In this document: positions 46,864 to 57,747 of the stretch, one piece after another
Layout of the letters: each line of letters starts with the position of its first letter
How positions within the stretch are numbered: the stretch's first letter is position 1
Source of the DNA: Botryosphaeria dothidea
Taxonomy: Eukaryota > Ascomycota > Dothideomycetes > Botryosphaeriales > Botryosphaeriaceae
Direction of reading: 5' to 3'
Assembly: GCA_011503125.2 (NCBI GenBank)
Contig: WWBZ02000001.1
Location: forward strand, 4,340,001 to 4,404,000
Length of the DNA stretch: 64,000 nucleotides
Program-made: the position numbers and the translations under genes
Notes under the pieces: model-generated
What the model was told of the DNA's origin: nothing
The model's input: only the letters and a program-made list of their open reading frames with translations
The model's database searches: none

Positions 46864-49800
46864 TTAGATATAGACTCCCTCTCTATCGTGCAGTATAACG
46901 TTCATAAGAGCAAGGATAGGGTAATGCTCCCGTTCTTTAAAGAGGTGGACCCGAGGGTCTACTATATCCTAGCTATCCAGGAGCCCTGGAGGAACCTAAG
47001 GATCAAGACAACAGCAAGACACCCCGCCTACTATATAGTTTTCCCTCAGGAGGGAGTGGCAAGAACCTGCTTCTTTATAAGCAAGGCTATTGCCCCCGAC
47101 TCCTAGCAAGCAATAGTCCATTCACCAGATCTTATTACACTATCCCTTATTACTAGGACACATACAATCCATATCCATAACTGCTATAACCCCCCACCAG
47201 CCTCCCATACCAGCACGGCTCTAGAAACCTTATCCCTTCTCCCAAAAGCTCTTAGAAAACTAGGGGAGCATATCCTCCTAGGAGACTTTAACCTCCACCA
47301 CCCTATCTGGGGAGGTATAACCTCCCTAATACACTACACTCTTACAGATAACCTTATCGAAATAGCTACTATAGCCAGCCTTAACCTAGCCCTCCTAAGA
47401 GGTACTATTACGAGGAGAGAGGGTAGTAGCGAGAGTACCCTAGACCTTATTTTTACTATATAGTGGCTAGAGGAGAGGATCCTTAGCTACGGAGTTAGCC
47501 AGGAGCTCGAATCCTCCTCCGACCACCTACCTATCCTTACTACGCTTAATATCTCCCCTACCCCTGCAGAACTACGCCCTCCAAGGCCCTAGTGGAAAAA
47601 AGCAGACTAGAATAGAATCAATCAGGTACTCTAAATAAAGCTCGAACACCTTAGAGCAGCCCCTCTTAATACGAAAGCAGACCTAGACCACTTTACGGAA
47701 CTACTCTAGGAGGTTATCCAAAGGATAATCCAGGAAACCATCCCAGTAGCGAGACCCTCGCCCTGGGCCTCCATACAATGGACAAAGGAGTATTCGGACC
47801 TAGTGCACTAGGCTAGAGTAGCTAGAAGGAAATGGACGGCTATAGGGAGGGAGGAGGACTAGATAGTATACCAAACTATTGCTAACAGCAAGAAGAGGCA
47901 GATCAGAAGGGATAGGATAAAAGCATGGCGCAGAACAGTAGCTGAGGTTACCTCAGACCCATCTGTACTCTAGAAGCTCTCAAAGTAGGCAAGAACAAGG
48001 GCACTAGAGCCTCCAGCCCCACCTCAGTTCCTACCCCTCTAGGGAGCAGATGGACAACTACGTTATGACAACCAGTCCAAGGCAAAAATCCTTACCAACT
48101 AGTTCTTCCCCCCTCCTAGGGCTACCGACCTCTCAGATCTAGATGGGTGTATATACCTAGTACTAGTGGAGATCCCCCAAGACCTTACTGAAGAGCAGGT
48201 CCTCCACACTATTAAGAAGCTTCCCCCAGATAAGGCACCAGGCCCAGATAAGATTATTAATAGGTTCCTAAAGCAGTGCGCTCAGATACTAAGCGGACCA
48301 CTTACTAGGCTCTTCTAGGGATGCCTCGCACTTATATACCATCCTAGGCAGTTCAAAAGCTCTATTACCGTAGTCCTCAGGAAACCATAGAGGGATAACT
48401 ACACTAAAGCCAAATTATTTAGGCCGATTACCCTACTTAACACGCTAGGGAAGCTACTTAAGAGGATTATAGTAGATAGAATCTCCTAGGCTACTAAAGC
48501 ATACGACCTGCTCCCTAATATATAGATAGGAGCTAGGAGAAATAGGTCCGTAGTAGCAGCTCTCGACCTACTTATAGAATAGATCTATACTATCTAGGCA
48601 CAAGATCTAGGGCTAGTAGCTTTAGTCCTTAGCCTGGATATCTTAGGAGTATACGACCACGTATCTTATAGAAGGCTTCTCTATAATATAAGGATAGCAA
48701 GACTCCCGGAATGGGTAGAAAGATTTACTTAATCCTTTCTGTAGGACCGTACCACTTAGCTATCCTTCGGAGACTTTATTAGCCTACTAATCTAGACCTT
48801 AACCGGGATTCCCTAGGGATCCTTACTATCTCCGATACTCTACCTATTCTTTGCCTCTAACCTACTTACATAGCTACGCAGGGGTAATACCTTCCCCCTT
48901 AGATTCGTCGATAATACTAATATTCTAACCTTTAGTAGATCTACGGAATAAAACTATAGGATACTAGAGGGCGTATATTAAATTTGCGAGCGCTAGGTAG
49001 CTACCTATAGGTCAGCTTTCTCGCCCGACAAGTATTATCTTATCTATTTTATAAGAAAACTAAGGAGATTCAATATAGCAGTAGAGATCCGTATCCCTAG
49101 ATTTACTAGATGCCTAGAGCCTATAATTAAGATTCTAGGAGTCTACGTAGATAATAAGCTTAGATAGGGACCCTATATTAGGGAAACAGGAGCTAAGGCA
49201 ATTAAATAGTATATATCTCTCTCTAGACTCGCAGCATCCACCTAGGGAGCCTCATTTACTAAAGCCCGCCATATCTATATGGCTGTGGTGAGACTAGTCA
49301 TGACCTACGGCTGTGGGGTATGGCATATCCCAGAGGGAACCCCAGGGTGGAGAAAGACAGCCACCCAGCCACTGCAGAAGATCCAAAACTAGTGCCTACA
49401 CACCATCTTAGGGGCATACAAGTTAACTAGCACACAAACTTTAGAGCACGAGACGGGGATTTCCCCACTTTCACTCTACCTGGACGAACTGGCGCTGGCC
49501 TAGACTATTAGATCTAGGGATGGCCTAGTGGCAATGGTGGTAGAGGACACTTACCAGAGCATTAAAGAGATAGCCCGGGCCACACTAGGTGCCAGAGGCA
49601 CAGCCAGTCCAGCCAGAAGAACTCTACTTAGAGAAAGGGCAACAGCCCTCCTTAACTACTGCCCCCCCACCTACCAGAGTCTCCTAGAGCGAACGAGACT
49701 ACGCATGGTATACAGTAATAAGTGGAAGAAGAGATGGACAAAGTTTACTAGCCAAGAAAGGCAAGATAAGCTAGTAGCCCAAAGCACACAGTGGAACCCG

Positions 49801-50217
49801 AAAGTCAGACAAATCCACAGTGAACTATCCAAGCCACAGAGCACACTCGCTACCCTACTGCGTATAGAGCATATTGGATTAGAGGACTTCCTCTCAAGGC
49901 GCAAGGTGCTAGGATACTCTAGCCCTGCCTGCCCATGCGGCTGGCATAGACAAACCCCAAAGCACATCCTCCTCTTCTGCCCTCACTTCTAACAGGGCAG
50001 GGCACAGATGCTCCAAAGGGCAGGGACCACGGACTACGATTCCCTCCTCTCAACGAAAAAGGGGATCAAAGCAGCAACAGACTGGTTCTTACGCCTAGGG
50101 CTGCTCAAGCAATTCAGCCTGGCAAGGGAACTAATCCAGGAAGACAACCAGGAAGAGGAACCAGGAGGACAACCAGGACCACCAGGACCACCAGGACCCG
50201 GACAACTACGAGGATAA
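46864..50217 (+). pseudogene. LINE ORF2 (APE endonuclease + reverse transcriptase), nonsense-riddled
   Basis: One frame runs from about 46864 to TAA at 50215-50217. I count 28 in-frame TAG, five internal TAA and no TGA, and no frameshift. Motifs: endonuclease ILLGDFNLHHPIWGG (47275-47314) and the SSSDHLPI block (47512 on); reverse transcriptase PPDKAPGPDKI (about 48223-48255), RPITLLNTLGKLL (48424 on), and the catalytic box, here FVDN (48904-48915), where the second Asp expected in F-x-D-D is Asn. The C-terminus has the CPCG..TPKHILLFCP Cys/His motif (about 49927-49983) and a short Gly-Pro-Pro run. The part after about 49504 is almost free of stops. Confidence 0.82.
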
Positions 50218-50438
50218 GGACTGAAGGGATAGGTCTAGTAGGTGAATATAGGGCTGCCACAGCAGCCGCTACTGGTAAGAAGGAAAAAACAGAACTGGTA
50301 TAGGATAGCATGCCCAGAGAGAGAGGAGGGGTTTTTGCCAGGCGAAAAGGTTTTCCCCCTCGTGTAAAATAACTATAGATAGCCAGCCCCGCATGGACCC
50401 GTAAGGGAGCTATATCGGGAAGAAATGAATTTATCTAT

Positions 50439-50453
50439 CTATATTTCTTCGTC
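50439..50453. repeat. Right 15-bp target-site duplication of the LINE
   Basis: Exact copy of 45267-45281, directly after the element's TTATCT tail. Confidence 0.85.
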
Positions 50454-50836
50454 GATTTATTTGCGCAACTGTATCAAGTTTCCGGGCATGTTGTCCCAGG
50501 ATGCGGTGCTTATTGTATCATTGTTCGATGGATTATTACCGCGTCGGAATAAGCTGCTCGGCTCGTCGGCGAACCGCCGAGTCTCCGTCATCACTTCGAT
50601 GGCATTACCCAAATTGCTGATTAGCCGGACCATGTGCGGGGGAAACGGGGTGGCTCAGCCACATGTGGAAAGATTAACGATAAACCCCACGTTGGAGATA
50701 TGGCGGGGTTAACGAGGCTGTGGCTGAGCTGCCTCGCCACAAGGTGACCTTCTTTAGGATGGCTTCCTGTGGACATCTTGCATCTCGTCTTTTCAAACCT
50801 CACGCCGTGTCCGTTTAGCTGTTGTGCTGTCGCATC
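50454..50836. promoter_or_regulatory. Promoter region of the Zn2Cys6 regulator, with inverted repeats
   Basis: Two inverted repeats stand out. CGG-N4-CCG at 50567-50576 lies inside a larger CTCGGC/GCCGAG pair (50557-50562 and 50576-50581); CGG triplets in this arrangement are the usual target of Zn2Cys6 dimers. AACCCCAC-N12-GCGGGGTT spans 50683-50710, with a related repeat in the carrier/DLH promoter at 57550-57579. The LINE has inserted about 380 bp upstream of the ATG, so part of the original upstream region now lies beyond the element. Function of the repeats is inferred. Confidence 0.35.
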
Positions 50837-53176
50837 ATGGAAGAAATATCATCTATAGGCGAGATGGAAGCTGGAGCCGGGTCGTTGTCTGCCAGTGCCG
50901 GACGCCGCAGCATCAGTACAGGTTCCGTCCCGAGATTTCGAAGCCTACGGCGGAAAGAGTGTCGAAAGCACCGTGGACTGACATGTGCGAACTGCCGCGC
51001 AAGAAAGGTGTGTCGCCAAGGAGCTGCATCGAATTGACTTGCGGGCTGACCATGGTGGTGGCAGATACGCTGCGAGGGCAGCCAACTAACTTGCAAGACA
51101 TGCGAGGCCTACCACGAAAAGTGTAGATATGAGAAGCCGCCTCCTATGTCCCAGATTTTAGCCATGGCAAAGCAACTTCAAGATGCGGAGCAAACCATCG
51201 TAGAGCTCCGGAGAGCTGCTTACGAGGCCGCGCCTGATGCACTCCATCATAGCTACGCTCCCACCGAGACCGAGCCTGTCCAGTCGCGGGAAGTTTCTAG
51301 GCAATTTCCGGGCCAGTGGAAGATAACCCTCGCTCACACCCTGGCTCAGCGGTTTCCTCGCCCGAAGAGATACTTCCAGATCTGAGCCTTGATCGGGATG
51401 GCAAGATCTGCTTCTATGGCCCAACTTCAGCGCTACATGACCCTCCCGCTTCGGGTACGCCCTTGCCACAAGCGTCAAACTATGAAACGCACGCTAGGGC
51501 ATTACTGGCTGCCAGAGCGAGCGAGGCGAGAGTTTGGGAAGGGTTTGCCCTGGGAGGTGCTGCTATCCAAAGTGACATCCCCGCCAAGTCATAGCCAAGC
51601 TACTGAGCATCCACTGGACATGGACCTCCCCTATGTTCATGTGGGTATATCGGCCTGCTTTCACCTGTGAGTTCCTTCTAGGTAAGCAATTTATGGCAGG
51701 ACTGATTAGTACAGACGACACGTCGACTGGAGGCCCTTATTACTCGGAGTTTCTCCTGATCGTGCTGTGCGCACATGCCGCCAGATTTTGCGACCTCCGA
51801 ATAGCCGACAGGCTGATATCGACAGCACGGCTCCGGCTTGGGAATGCTATCCATCAGCCCAGCTCGATTCCTACAGTGCAACCGCTTCTCCAATTGAGTG
51901 CCCGAGACTTGGAGTTTGGGTCAATTTCCCAAGCATGGCTGTACAGTGGCATGGCCTTCAGAATGGCCTCCGACCTCGGTCTGCACCACAGCAATCCGGC
52001 CGATCCGAGCCTCAAGGACTTGAACCCCGTGGATATAGAGGTACGGCGGAGGCTTTTCTGGAGCTGCCAATTCTGGGACAAGTAAAACCATCCAAAGGAT
52101 AGAAGATTAAGTTGCTGACAACTCGGATGCAGAGCCATCAGCCTGTATACTGGAAGGATGCCGGCTTTGACAGACGTTCCGGACAATGTCAGTTTTGTAT
52201 TCCGTGAGTCAGTCATATCAGCTCCCGAGCTATCCTTCGTGCTGAGATGCTTTAGTAGACGACTCGTCGGAGGCTGAAAGCTGGTCCCCCTTCTGTGCCG
52301 ACTCCGTTGCCATGACCAGGCTGGCGCCTGGCGAATACCCAACACGGAAAGGCCACTACGTTTCCTGCTTCGCGAACTCTTGCAAGCTATCTGTTATCAT
52401 CAATGACATCATCATCAACTTGTACTCTCGACGTGGTGTACGAAATTTGAATGGTGATCTGGAGCAGATAACGACGAAGCTTGCCGCATGGAGAGCCCAG
52501 TCGCCAGCACACCTGAAGTACGATGCAGAGGATCTTCCAGAAATATGTCCCCCTCCTCATATCATATCACAGAAGTATTTGACCTGGCAATACGCGTCTT
52601 ATTGACTTTCGTTAATGCTACAACAGCCTCCTCTATCACACCAGTGTGATCCTCGCGCACCGACCATTTTGGTCCGGTCCTGCTCATTACGAAGCGTGCG
52701 TGAGCGCCGCCCAAAGCATCGAGAAGCTCCTGCTTCTGATTGAGCGAACCTTTGGATTTGATAACATCACGTGCCTGATGGCCTACTGCGTCTACACCGG
52801 CGCGTCGGCCCTGCTGCGCGATGCGAAAAGCGGCAACGCCGATGCTGCGGCGAAGGTGCAGACGTTCACCCGGGCGCTTAGAACAGGGGCTAAGAAATGC
52901 CCGCTGCTGGAACGGAGCCTAGATATCATTAAAAAAGGCCTCTTCAAGCCGTCACCGGCTTAGAATGCACCGCCCGATGCCCCGCAGAGCCTGGTAAACC
53001 CCCCAACGACCATTCATGGTTTTATCCCCGCCTTCCCGTTCTCCAATTACACAGCGCCCGGCGGTTATGACGTGACGGCTGATCTGGTCGGTACGAGCGC
53101 CGCTGGGTTTTCCATGCTGGACTGCTTTCCGGAGGCGCACATGGACTTCGGAGACTGGTACACAACCTCGATGTAA
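50837..53176 (+). pseudogene. Zn2Cys6 fungal-specific transcription factor, broken reading frame
   Basis: Exon 1 (50837-51007) and the exon starting at 51065 join by a 57-nt intron to form CANCRARKIRCEG followed by LTCKTCEAYHEKC, a six-Cys binuclear zinc cluster, then a coiled linker (AKQLQDAEQTIVELRRA). Downstream parts match the fungal_trans domain: LSLDRDGKICFYGPTSALHDPP, LLSIHWTWTSPMFMWVYRPAFT, GPYYSEFLLIVLCAHAARF, and RRRLFWSCQFWDKAISLYTGR. Clean introns lie at 52082-52132, 52204-52255 and 52575-52626. The frame slips by one base between about 51250 and 51330 (no acceptable intron found) and again near 51588, where TCATAG halts one frame while the next resumes with the conserved VIAKLLSIHW. 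An in-frame TAG at 52961 precedes 71 codons of clear C-terminal sequence (FSMLDCFPEAHMDFGDWY). Probably a decayed regulator of the genes to its right. Confidence 0.8.
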
Positions 53177-53410
53177 CATGGCGCGACCACGAATGGAGAA
53201 CGACATAAACGGTCGCGGCAGGATAGGCAGAGAAATATATTTGATTGGTGCCGGTTGCTATTCAGCCAATGAGTGTAATTATTATTGAATCATAAACAAT
53301 GCCAGTGTCATGTCCAGCTACTCCACCTACAGTCTACTCGGGATGTCGGCCCTGGTTTCTGCCAGCGTGTCAGCTTTCAGTGCAGGTCGGTCGGCCTTTC
53401 CAGCAGTGGT

Positions 53411-54553
53411 CTACAGAACCGAAATCAGCTTGGGCTCCCTGGCCAGTTTTTCTGACGTGTGATGGGAGAGAGATCTTACGCCTCCGTCGACAGGCATAAC
53501 TAAGCCAGTGATCCACCCTGCTTCTTTGCTTGCCAGGAACAAAATTGCTTGCACCGAGTTTTGAGTTAATATCGGCTTTTTCCCTTTTCTCGTTGATGGA
53601 TCTTACCGTAGCCCACGTCCCAGCCGGTGCCCTCTTTCTTCATCAGGTTTTGGTTGATTCTGGCCTGCCTCATCTCGTCGTTCATGCCGCGTCCTCGGAC
53701 CATTGGGGTGTACGCCATACCAGGAGCAACACAGTTGACACGTATGCTCTCCTGTCCATGCTGCGCCGCCATCGCCCGCGTCATCTGGATGATGGCCCCC
53801 TTGGTAGTCGGGTAGAGGAGACTGGGGTTCCCACCAAGCACTGGATAGAAACAAAACCGCCGGTCAAGTCAATATTCCTTTTTTTCCCTCCCTATCGTTT
53901 ACATTGCACTTTGGGCTTACTCACGGCCACTGACGGACGACATGTTGACGATGGATCCGCGCCCTGCTCTTCGCATCTCGGGTATGGCGTACCGGCTCAT
54001 CATCACCATGCTTGTCACATTGATGCGGAAGTCGCGGTCCCAAGCGGTCAGGTCAATGCGGGTGGCATCGCCCACGGCGCCTCCGACTCCCACTGATCAC
54101 GCGTCGGTCTTTGTTCTCAATTTCCGCAGACGTTGGGTGTTCTCCCGATCGACGGCGTTCAGCCTGTGAATAGGAACTCACCGATGTTGATCAAGATGTG
54201 CAGGGCGCCCCATAGCTCGACTGTCCTGGCCACGGCTTTCTTGCACGACTGCTCGTCGGTCACGTCCGCCTGGATGACTTCGGAGATGCCGCCTTCCGCG
54301 TCAATCATGCGCTTCGTCTCGTTTGCCCAGTCGACATTGAAATCGACCAAGGCAACTTTGGCGCCGTGCCGGGCGAGAAGTATAGACGCCGCGCGACCGT
54401 TGCCGATCTCTCCTGTGTTCGCGGTATGTTGATTAACATGATAGCGGCTGGAAGGGAGGCTGTACAGACAAATCTCTCACCGTGCATGCGCGAACCGGCG
54501 CCAGTCACCAGGGCCACGTCGCCCGTAAAGTCGAAAGCCCTCGGCGGTGCCAT
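53411..54553 (-). CDS. Short-chain dehydrogenase/reductase (SDR)
   Basis: Five exons, 54553-54481, 54412-54182, 54092-53925, 53840-53607 and 53547-53411; 280 residues, all phases consistent. Classical SDR layout: VALVTGAGS dinucleotide loop, here extended as GAGSRMHGEIGNG; VDFNVDW (strand 2 Asp favouring NAD(H)); ADVTDEQS; INVTSM; MSSVSG with catalytic Ser (about 154); YPTTK with Tyr167 and Lys171; and CVAPGMAYTPM. The end GLVMPVDGGV is the usual SDR terminus; the 21 residues after it may be an artefact if a further intron starts at GTAAGA after DGG. It lies in a block with a carrier, a DLH and an esterase, suggesting catabolic oxidation of an alcohol or ketone. Substrate unknown. Confidence 0.86.
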
Positions 54554-55019
54554 GGTGGGAAGTATCGTTTACAGGCTCCTCGAACAGTACGGGATACAAT
54601 GATATTTCACCTTTCCTGGCCGCGCTGCGCACTTGTGATCCATGTGCTCTCCGACACCGAGATTCCGCGGCAGGTCGGCAGCTCTCCGCTCCGGTGTCCA
54701 ACCCCGCAGTCTAAAAATGGGCATTGATGTATCTGGTAGCTCATTGCTTGCACAGGGGTTTTCATACACTGCTAGTCTCTGTCGGTCGAAATGCTACCGA
54801 AGGCGCTCGCCACTCTCCACATTAGTGGACGAAAACATCGTATTTTCTACCAGTAGTTTAAACCTCCGTTGGCTCCGCCAATCAGCTTTCGCATAGCGAG
54901 TGAGGAAGAAGACATGCAATATTTCCTGATCATGCGGACCACGACTATCACATAATTTAACTCGTCCCAGGAAAGAATGAAGAGCTGGCGAGCATGAGCA
55001 TCGTGCAAACCTCGCTGCC
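54554..55019. other. Short intergenic region (SDR promoter)
   Basis: About 470 bp between the SDR start and the 3' end of the MFS gene, both on the minus strand. It contains one AACCCCGC half-site at 54700-54707, matching one arm of the repeats in front of the regulator and the carrier. No gene. Confidence 0.45.
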
Positions 55020-57347
55020 CTACAATACGTAACGGAAGTTTCTGTTCTCGAACTCCGTTTGATCCAGCATACCAGCCTCGTCGCTTTCCTCCTTGTTGGC
55101 CGGGCCGTACGTCTTATCGCGCCGCCGGTTTTCCAGGAACATGTACGCTGTACAACAGAGGATCAGCTTTCTTGCGCCGGTAAATGCGAAGTGCCCGAAA
55201 CGTACCGAGCAGCAGAAGATGACAGCCTAATTTGATGCAGTATCCGACCAACAAGCCGATGCTCGCCCCCTCGTAGTATGGTGCCTGCGACTCCTTCACG
55301 ACGAACGGGCCGGCAAAGTTGCCCCAGCAGTAGGCTGTGCTGCAGTAACTGTTGTCAGCCGAGCAGACCGGTCTCGAGGTTTGTTTGGCTCACAAGACGA
55401 GTGCGCTGGCCAGGGACCGGTGTGTGTACCCTGCCATGTTGGACGAGATGGTCGTGAGGGATACCGTGAAGCCGACAGACTGGGCGTTGACCAGCCAGAA
55501 GCACACGAGTCTGCCCCAAGTGTTGGATCGGGGGAGGTAGGCCAGCAGCGCTGCAGACACGGTGCAAAGGATGTTGGCCGCAGTCGCCGTCAGTAATCTT
55601 GCTACCGACGGTCAATATATCTTGCATGTCAGCGGAGGCAGCCAGTAACACTCACAGTTGGGTACATTCAAGGTTATGGCGCCGCCGATGAAAAGTGCAA
55701 CAATTTGGGTGGCATCGCCGACAGACTTGAGTTCTGTCGTCTTTGTCGTGCCGAAGCCCATGTCGCGAATAATGATCGTTGAGAAGGAGTTGACGACGCC
55801 GTTTGGAATGGCACTACGATGGATATTCCCGTCAGAATACATGAGACAATCGGGAATAAAAATTTGGCTGATTGAAGGTGACTCACGCGGCGAATACGGA
55901 AATGAATAGCAATATCGCTTTTGGATCCCTAAACGCTACGAAGGCTTGCTTCTTGTCGAAGGACTTGTTCTTGATTCCGATCTCGTTGCTTACGACACGC
56001 TTGACAGCAACGAGGCGCTCGCGCTGGTTGAGGAACCATGCACTGGACGGTGAGTCAGGAAGCAGAAACCAGACGACAAACGCCCAAATACAGGTCACCC
56101 CGCCTAGCTAAAATGACGAATCAGCCAAGCTTCCTTTCAGCGCTCTCTGACCGCAATTCCGAACACGTACGACAAATAAGATAAGCTCCCATCTCTCGGG
56201 GTGTATGTCGGTTGGCAACTTGGATACTCCCATGGAAATGTAGGAGCCAATCTGGAAAGTGTTAGCACATTCCTCCAAACTTGTTTCAAGCCGGATAGTT
56301 TTGAACATACTATACCGCCCCAGCCTAGAGCAGAACTAAAACTGGAGTCAGTACAAGCCTCCACGCAAGAAAAGCCTCCTCCAAGTACGTACTACCAAAT
56401 ACATTGACGTAGCGGAATCTCCCTCCTCGTAAACCAGAAGCCAGTCATGAGAGTGAGGCCGCTGAGAACGGGCGAAGTCAATAATACTATCTTCTCGCAC
56501 GCAACTATCTATTTCAGGAAGACTCACGGCGTAACGGCAGCCTCAAAGATGCCCATAAGGACTAATGACGCTGTCAATATTACAGAATTGGCAGGTGATG
56601 CAGTGGCTGTTTTTTGACGTACATCGTACGACCGCTATAACGATGAGCCTCCATGTTGTCCAATGGTGTCAAAAATTCGTGAGACTTACCAGCACTTCTA
56701 TAAGTTCGACACTGTGTCATAATGAGAACCAAGGCTCCCCAGCATAAAATACTAACAGCCATGATCCTCTGTGCTGGAAATCTGCCTAGGAGCCAGCCGC
56801 AAGGATACTGTCCAAAAAAGTAGCCGGCGTAGACCACTGAACGTTGTCAACTTTAGGTCAAGTATGATCCCGTTGGAGGCACAATTATGTGCAGTAGACT
56901 CACAAGCAGACAAGTAGTTGAACTGCTGCCCCTCGAGACCCAGAGCTTTCTGGTATCCAAAAAGGTTGGCATAGTTGAGTGCCGTCTTGTCCATGAATTG
57001 TAGAGCCTGCGTGATCAGGAAGGCAGGAAGTATGACGAGATCAATCTTCCATCGCACGGCACAAGCCTGAGACACGTAAGACGAGCTCTTCGCAGTCGAA
57101 ATGTTAATTCTGCGGATTGTGGCCCACCTCTCGATCAGAAACTTGGATTTCGAGGCCTTCGAGGTACTCTTTATAGCCAACCGCGTTCTTCTGGAGCAAT
57201 CACCATCGTCAGCACGGTGTTCAGATATGGACGTAGCAAGACACGCACCACGTGGACAGCATCCTTTGCGATTTGGGGTAGCTGTTTACCCTCTACTCTG
57301 TCCAAGTGCTCTTCCGTCTCCTTGGAGTCCTTGACGATGTGTGCCAT
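55020..57347 (-). CDS. Dal5-type MFS anion:cation symporter (allantoate permease family)
   Basis: A many-exon gene (about twelve) from ATG 57347 (MAHIVKDSKETEEHL) to TAG at 55022-55020. Verified joins: 57249|57190, 57128|57066, 56904|56836, 56690|56570, 56528 onward. Spliced product reads VRWKIDLVILPAFLITQALQ (TM1), DKTALNYANLFGYQ, YAGYFFGQYPCGWLLGRFP (motif A-like), LMGIFEAAVTPGLTLMTGFW, RQCIWYSALGWGGI, a QRERLVAVKRV loop, FISVFAAIPNGVVNSFSTIIIRDMGF, and ends ENRNFRYVL, the hallmark Dal5-family C-terminus. Family members import organic anions (allantoate, ureidosuccinate, nicotinate, phthalate and similar) with protons. It shares a 400-bp promoter with the dienelactone hydrolase gene, and its reading frame is intact. 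Confidence 0.88.
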
Positions 57348-57747
57348 GCTGAATGTTGCTTGTTGGAACCTTCCAAGCACAGCAAGGGCCTGGTTCAAGG
57401 GGAATTTGCCGTTCAAGGAAAAAGAAGTCCTCGGAAAGAGTGCAAGATCCTCTTTCATACAGCTGGATATTATCTGAGTTTGAGACAGGGAGTAGGGATG
57501 TTGTGATTCCGCTCGCCTATCACTTGTCACCCGGGATATTGGCTTAGTTCACCCCGCACGGCGATCGGCGAGCGGGGTGGTCGGGGAGATACCGCGGGAA
57601 CAACGCGACCAAGCGAAACAGGACACAGGTGGCAGATGTCATCGAGCTCCCCTTCTTGGAGATCAGCAATATTGTTTGCGTGAAACCCACTTCTTCCTTC
57701 CTCATCAGAGCTGTTGCGCTCGTCAATCAATCCGTCTCTCCGCAACG
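57348..57747. promoter_or_regulatory. Bidirectional promoter between MFS carrier and DLH, with inverted repeat
   Basis: 400 bp between two divergent starts. Near its middle is the inverted repeat CACCCCGC-N14-GCGGGGTG (57550-57557 and 57572-57579). Arms of the same core (CCCC(A/G)C / GCGGGG, spacer 12) are found upstream of the zinc-cluster regulator (50683-50710). A plausible operator for coordinate control; not proven. Confidence 0.45.

Larger units (their letters stand above)
45282..50438 (+). mobile_element. Tad1-like non-LTR retrotransposon (LINE), mutated by RIP
   Basis: A 5.16-kb element between perfect 15-bp direct repeats. It has two consecutive frames: ORF1 (45305-46861, nucleic-acid-binding protein with zinc knuckles) and ORF2 (about 46864-50217, endonuclease plus reverse transcriptase plus C-terminal Cys/His motif). 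The order and the zinc-knuckle ORF1 match the fungal Tad1 clade. The 5' leader is only 23 nt, so it may be slightly truncated. The 3' end carries a TTATCTAT-type tail before the duplication instead of poly(A). Internal nonsense codons, nearly all TAG, mark it as inactive. Confidence 0.88.

Noticed and set aside
46340..50217. TAG as a reassigned sense codon in the LINE
   Set aside because: TAG replaces both Gln and Trp codons, TAA appears as well, the catalytic Asp is lost, and the changes follow CpA-to-TpA; all neighbouring genes use TAG/TAA/TGA as normal stops.
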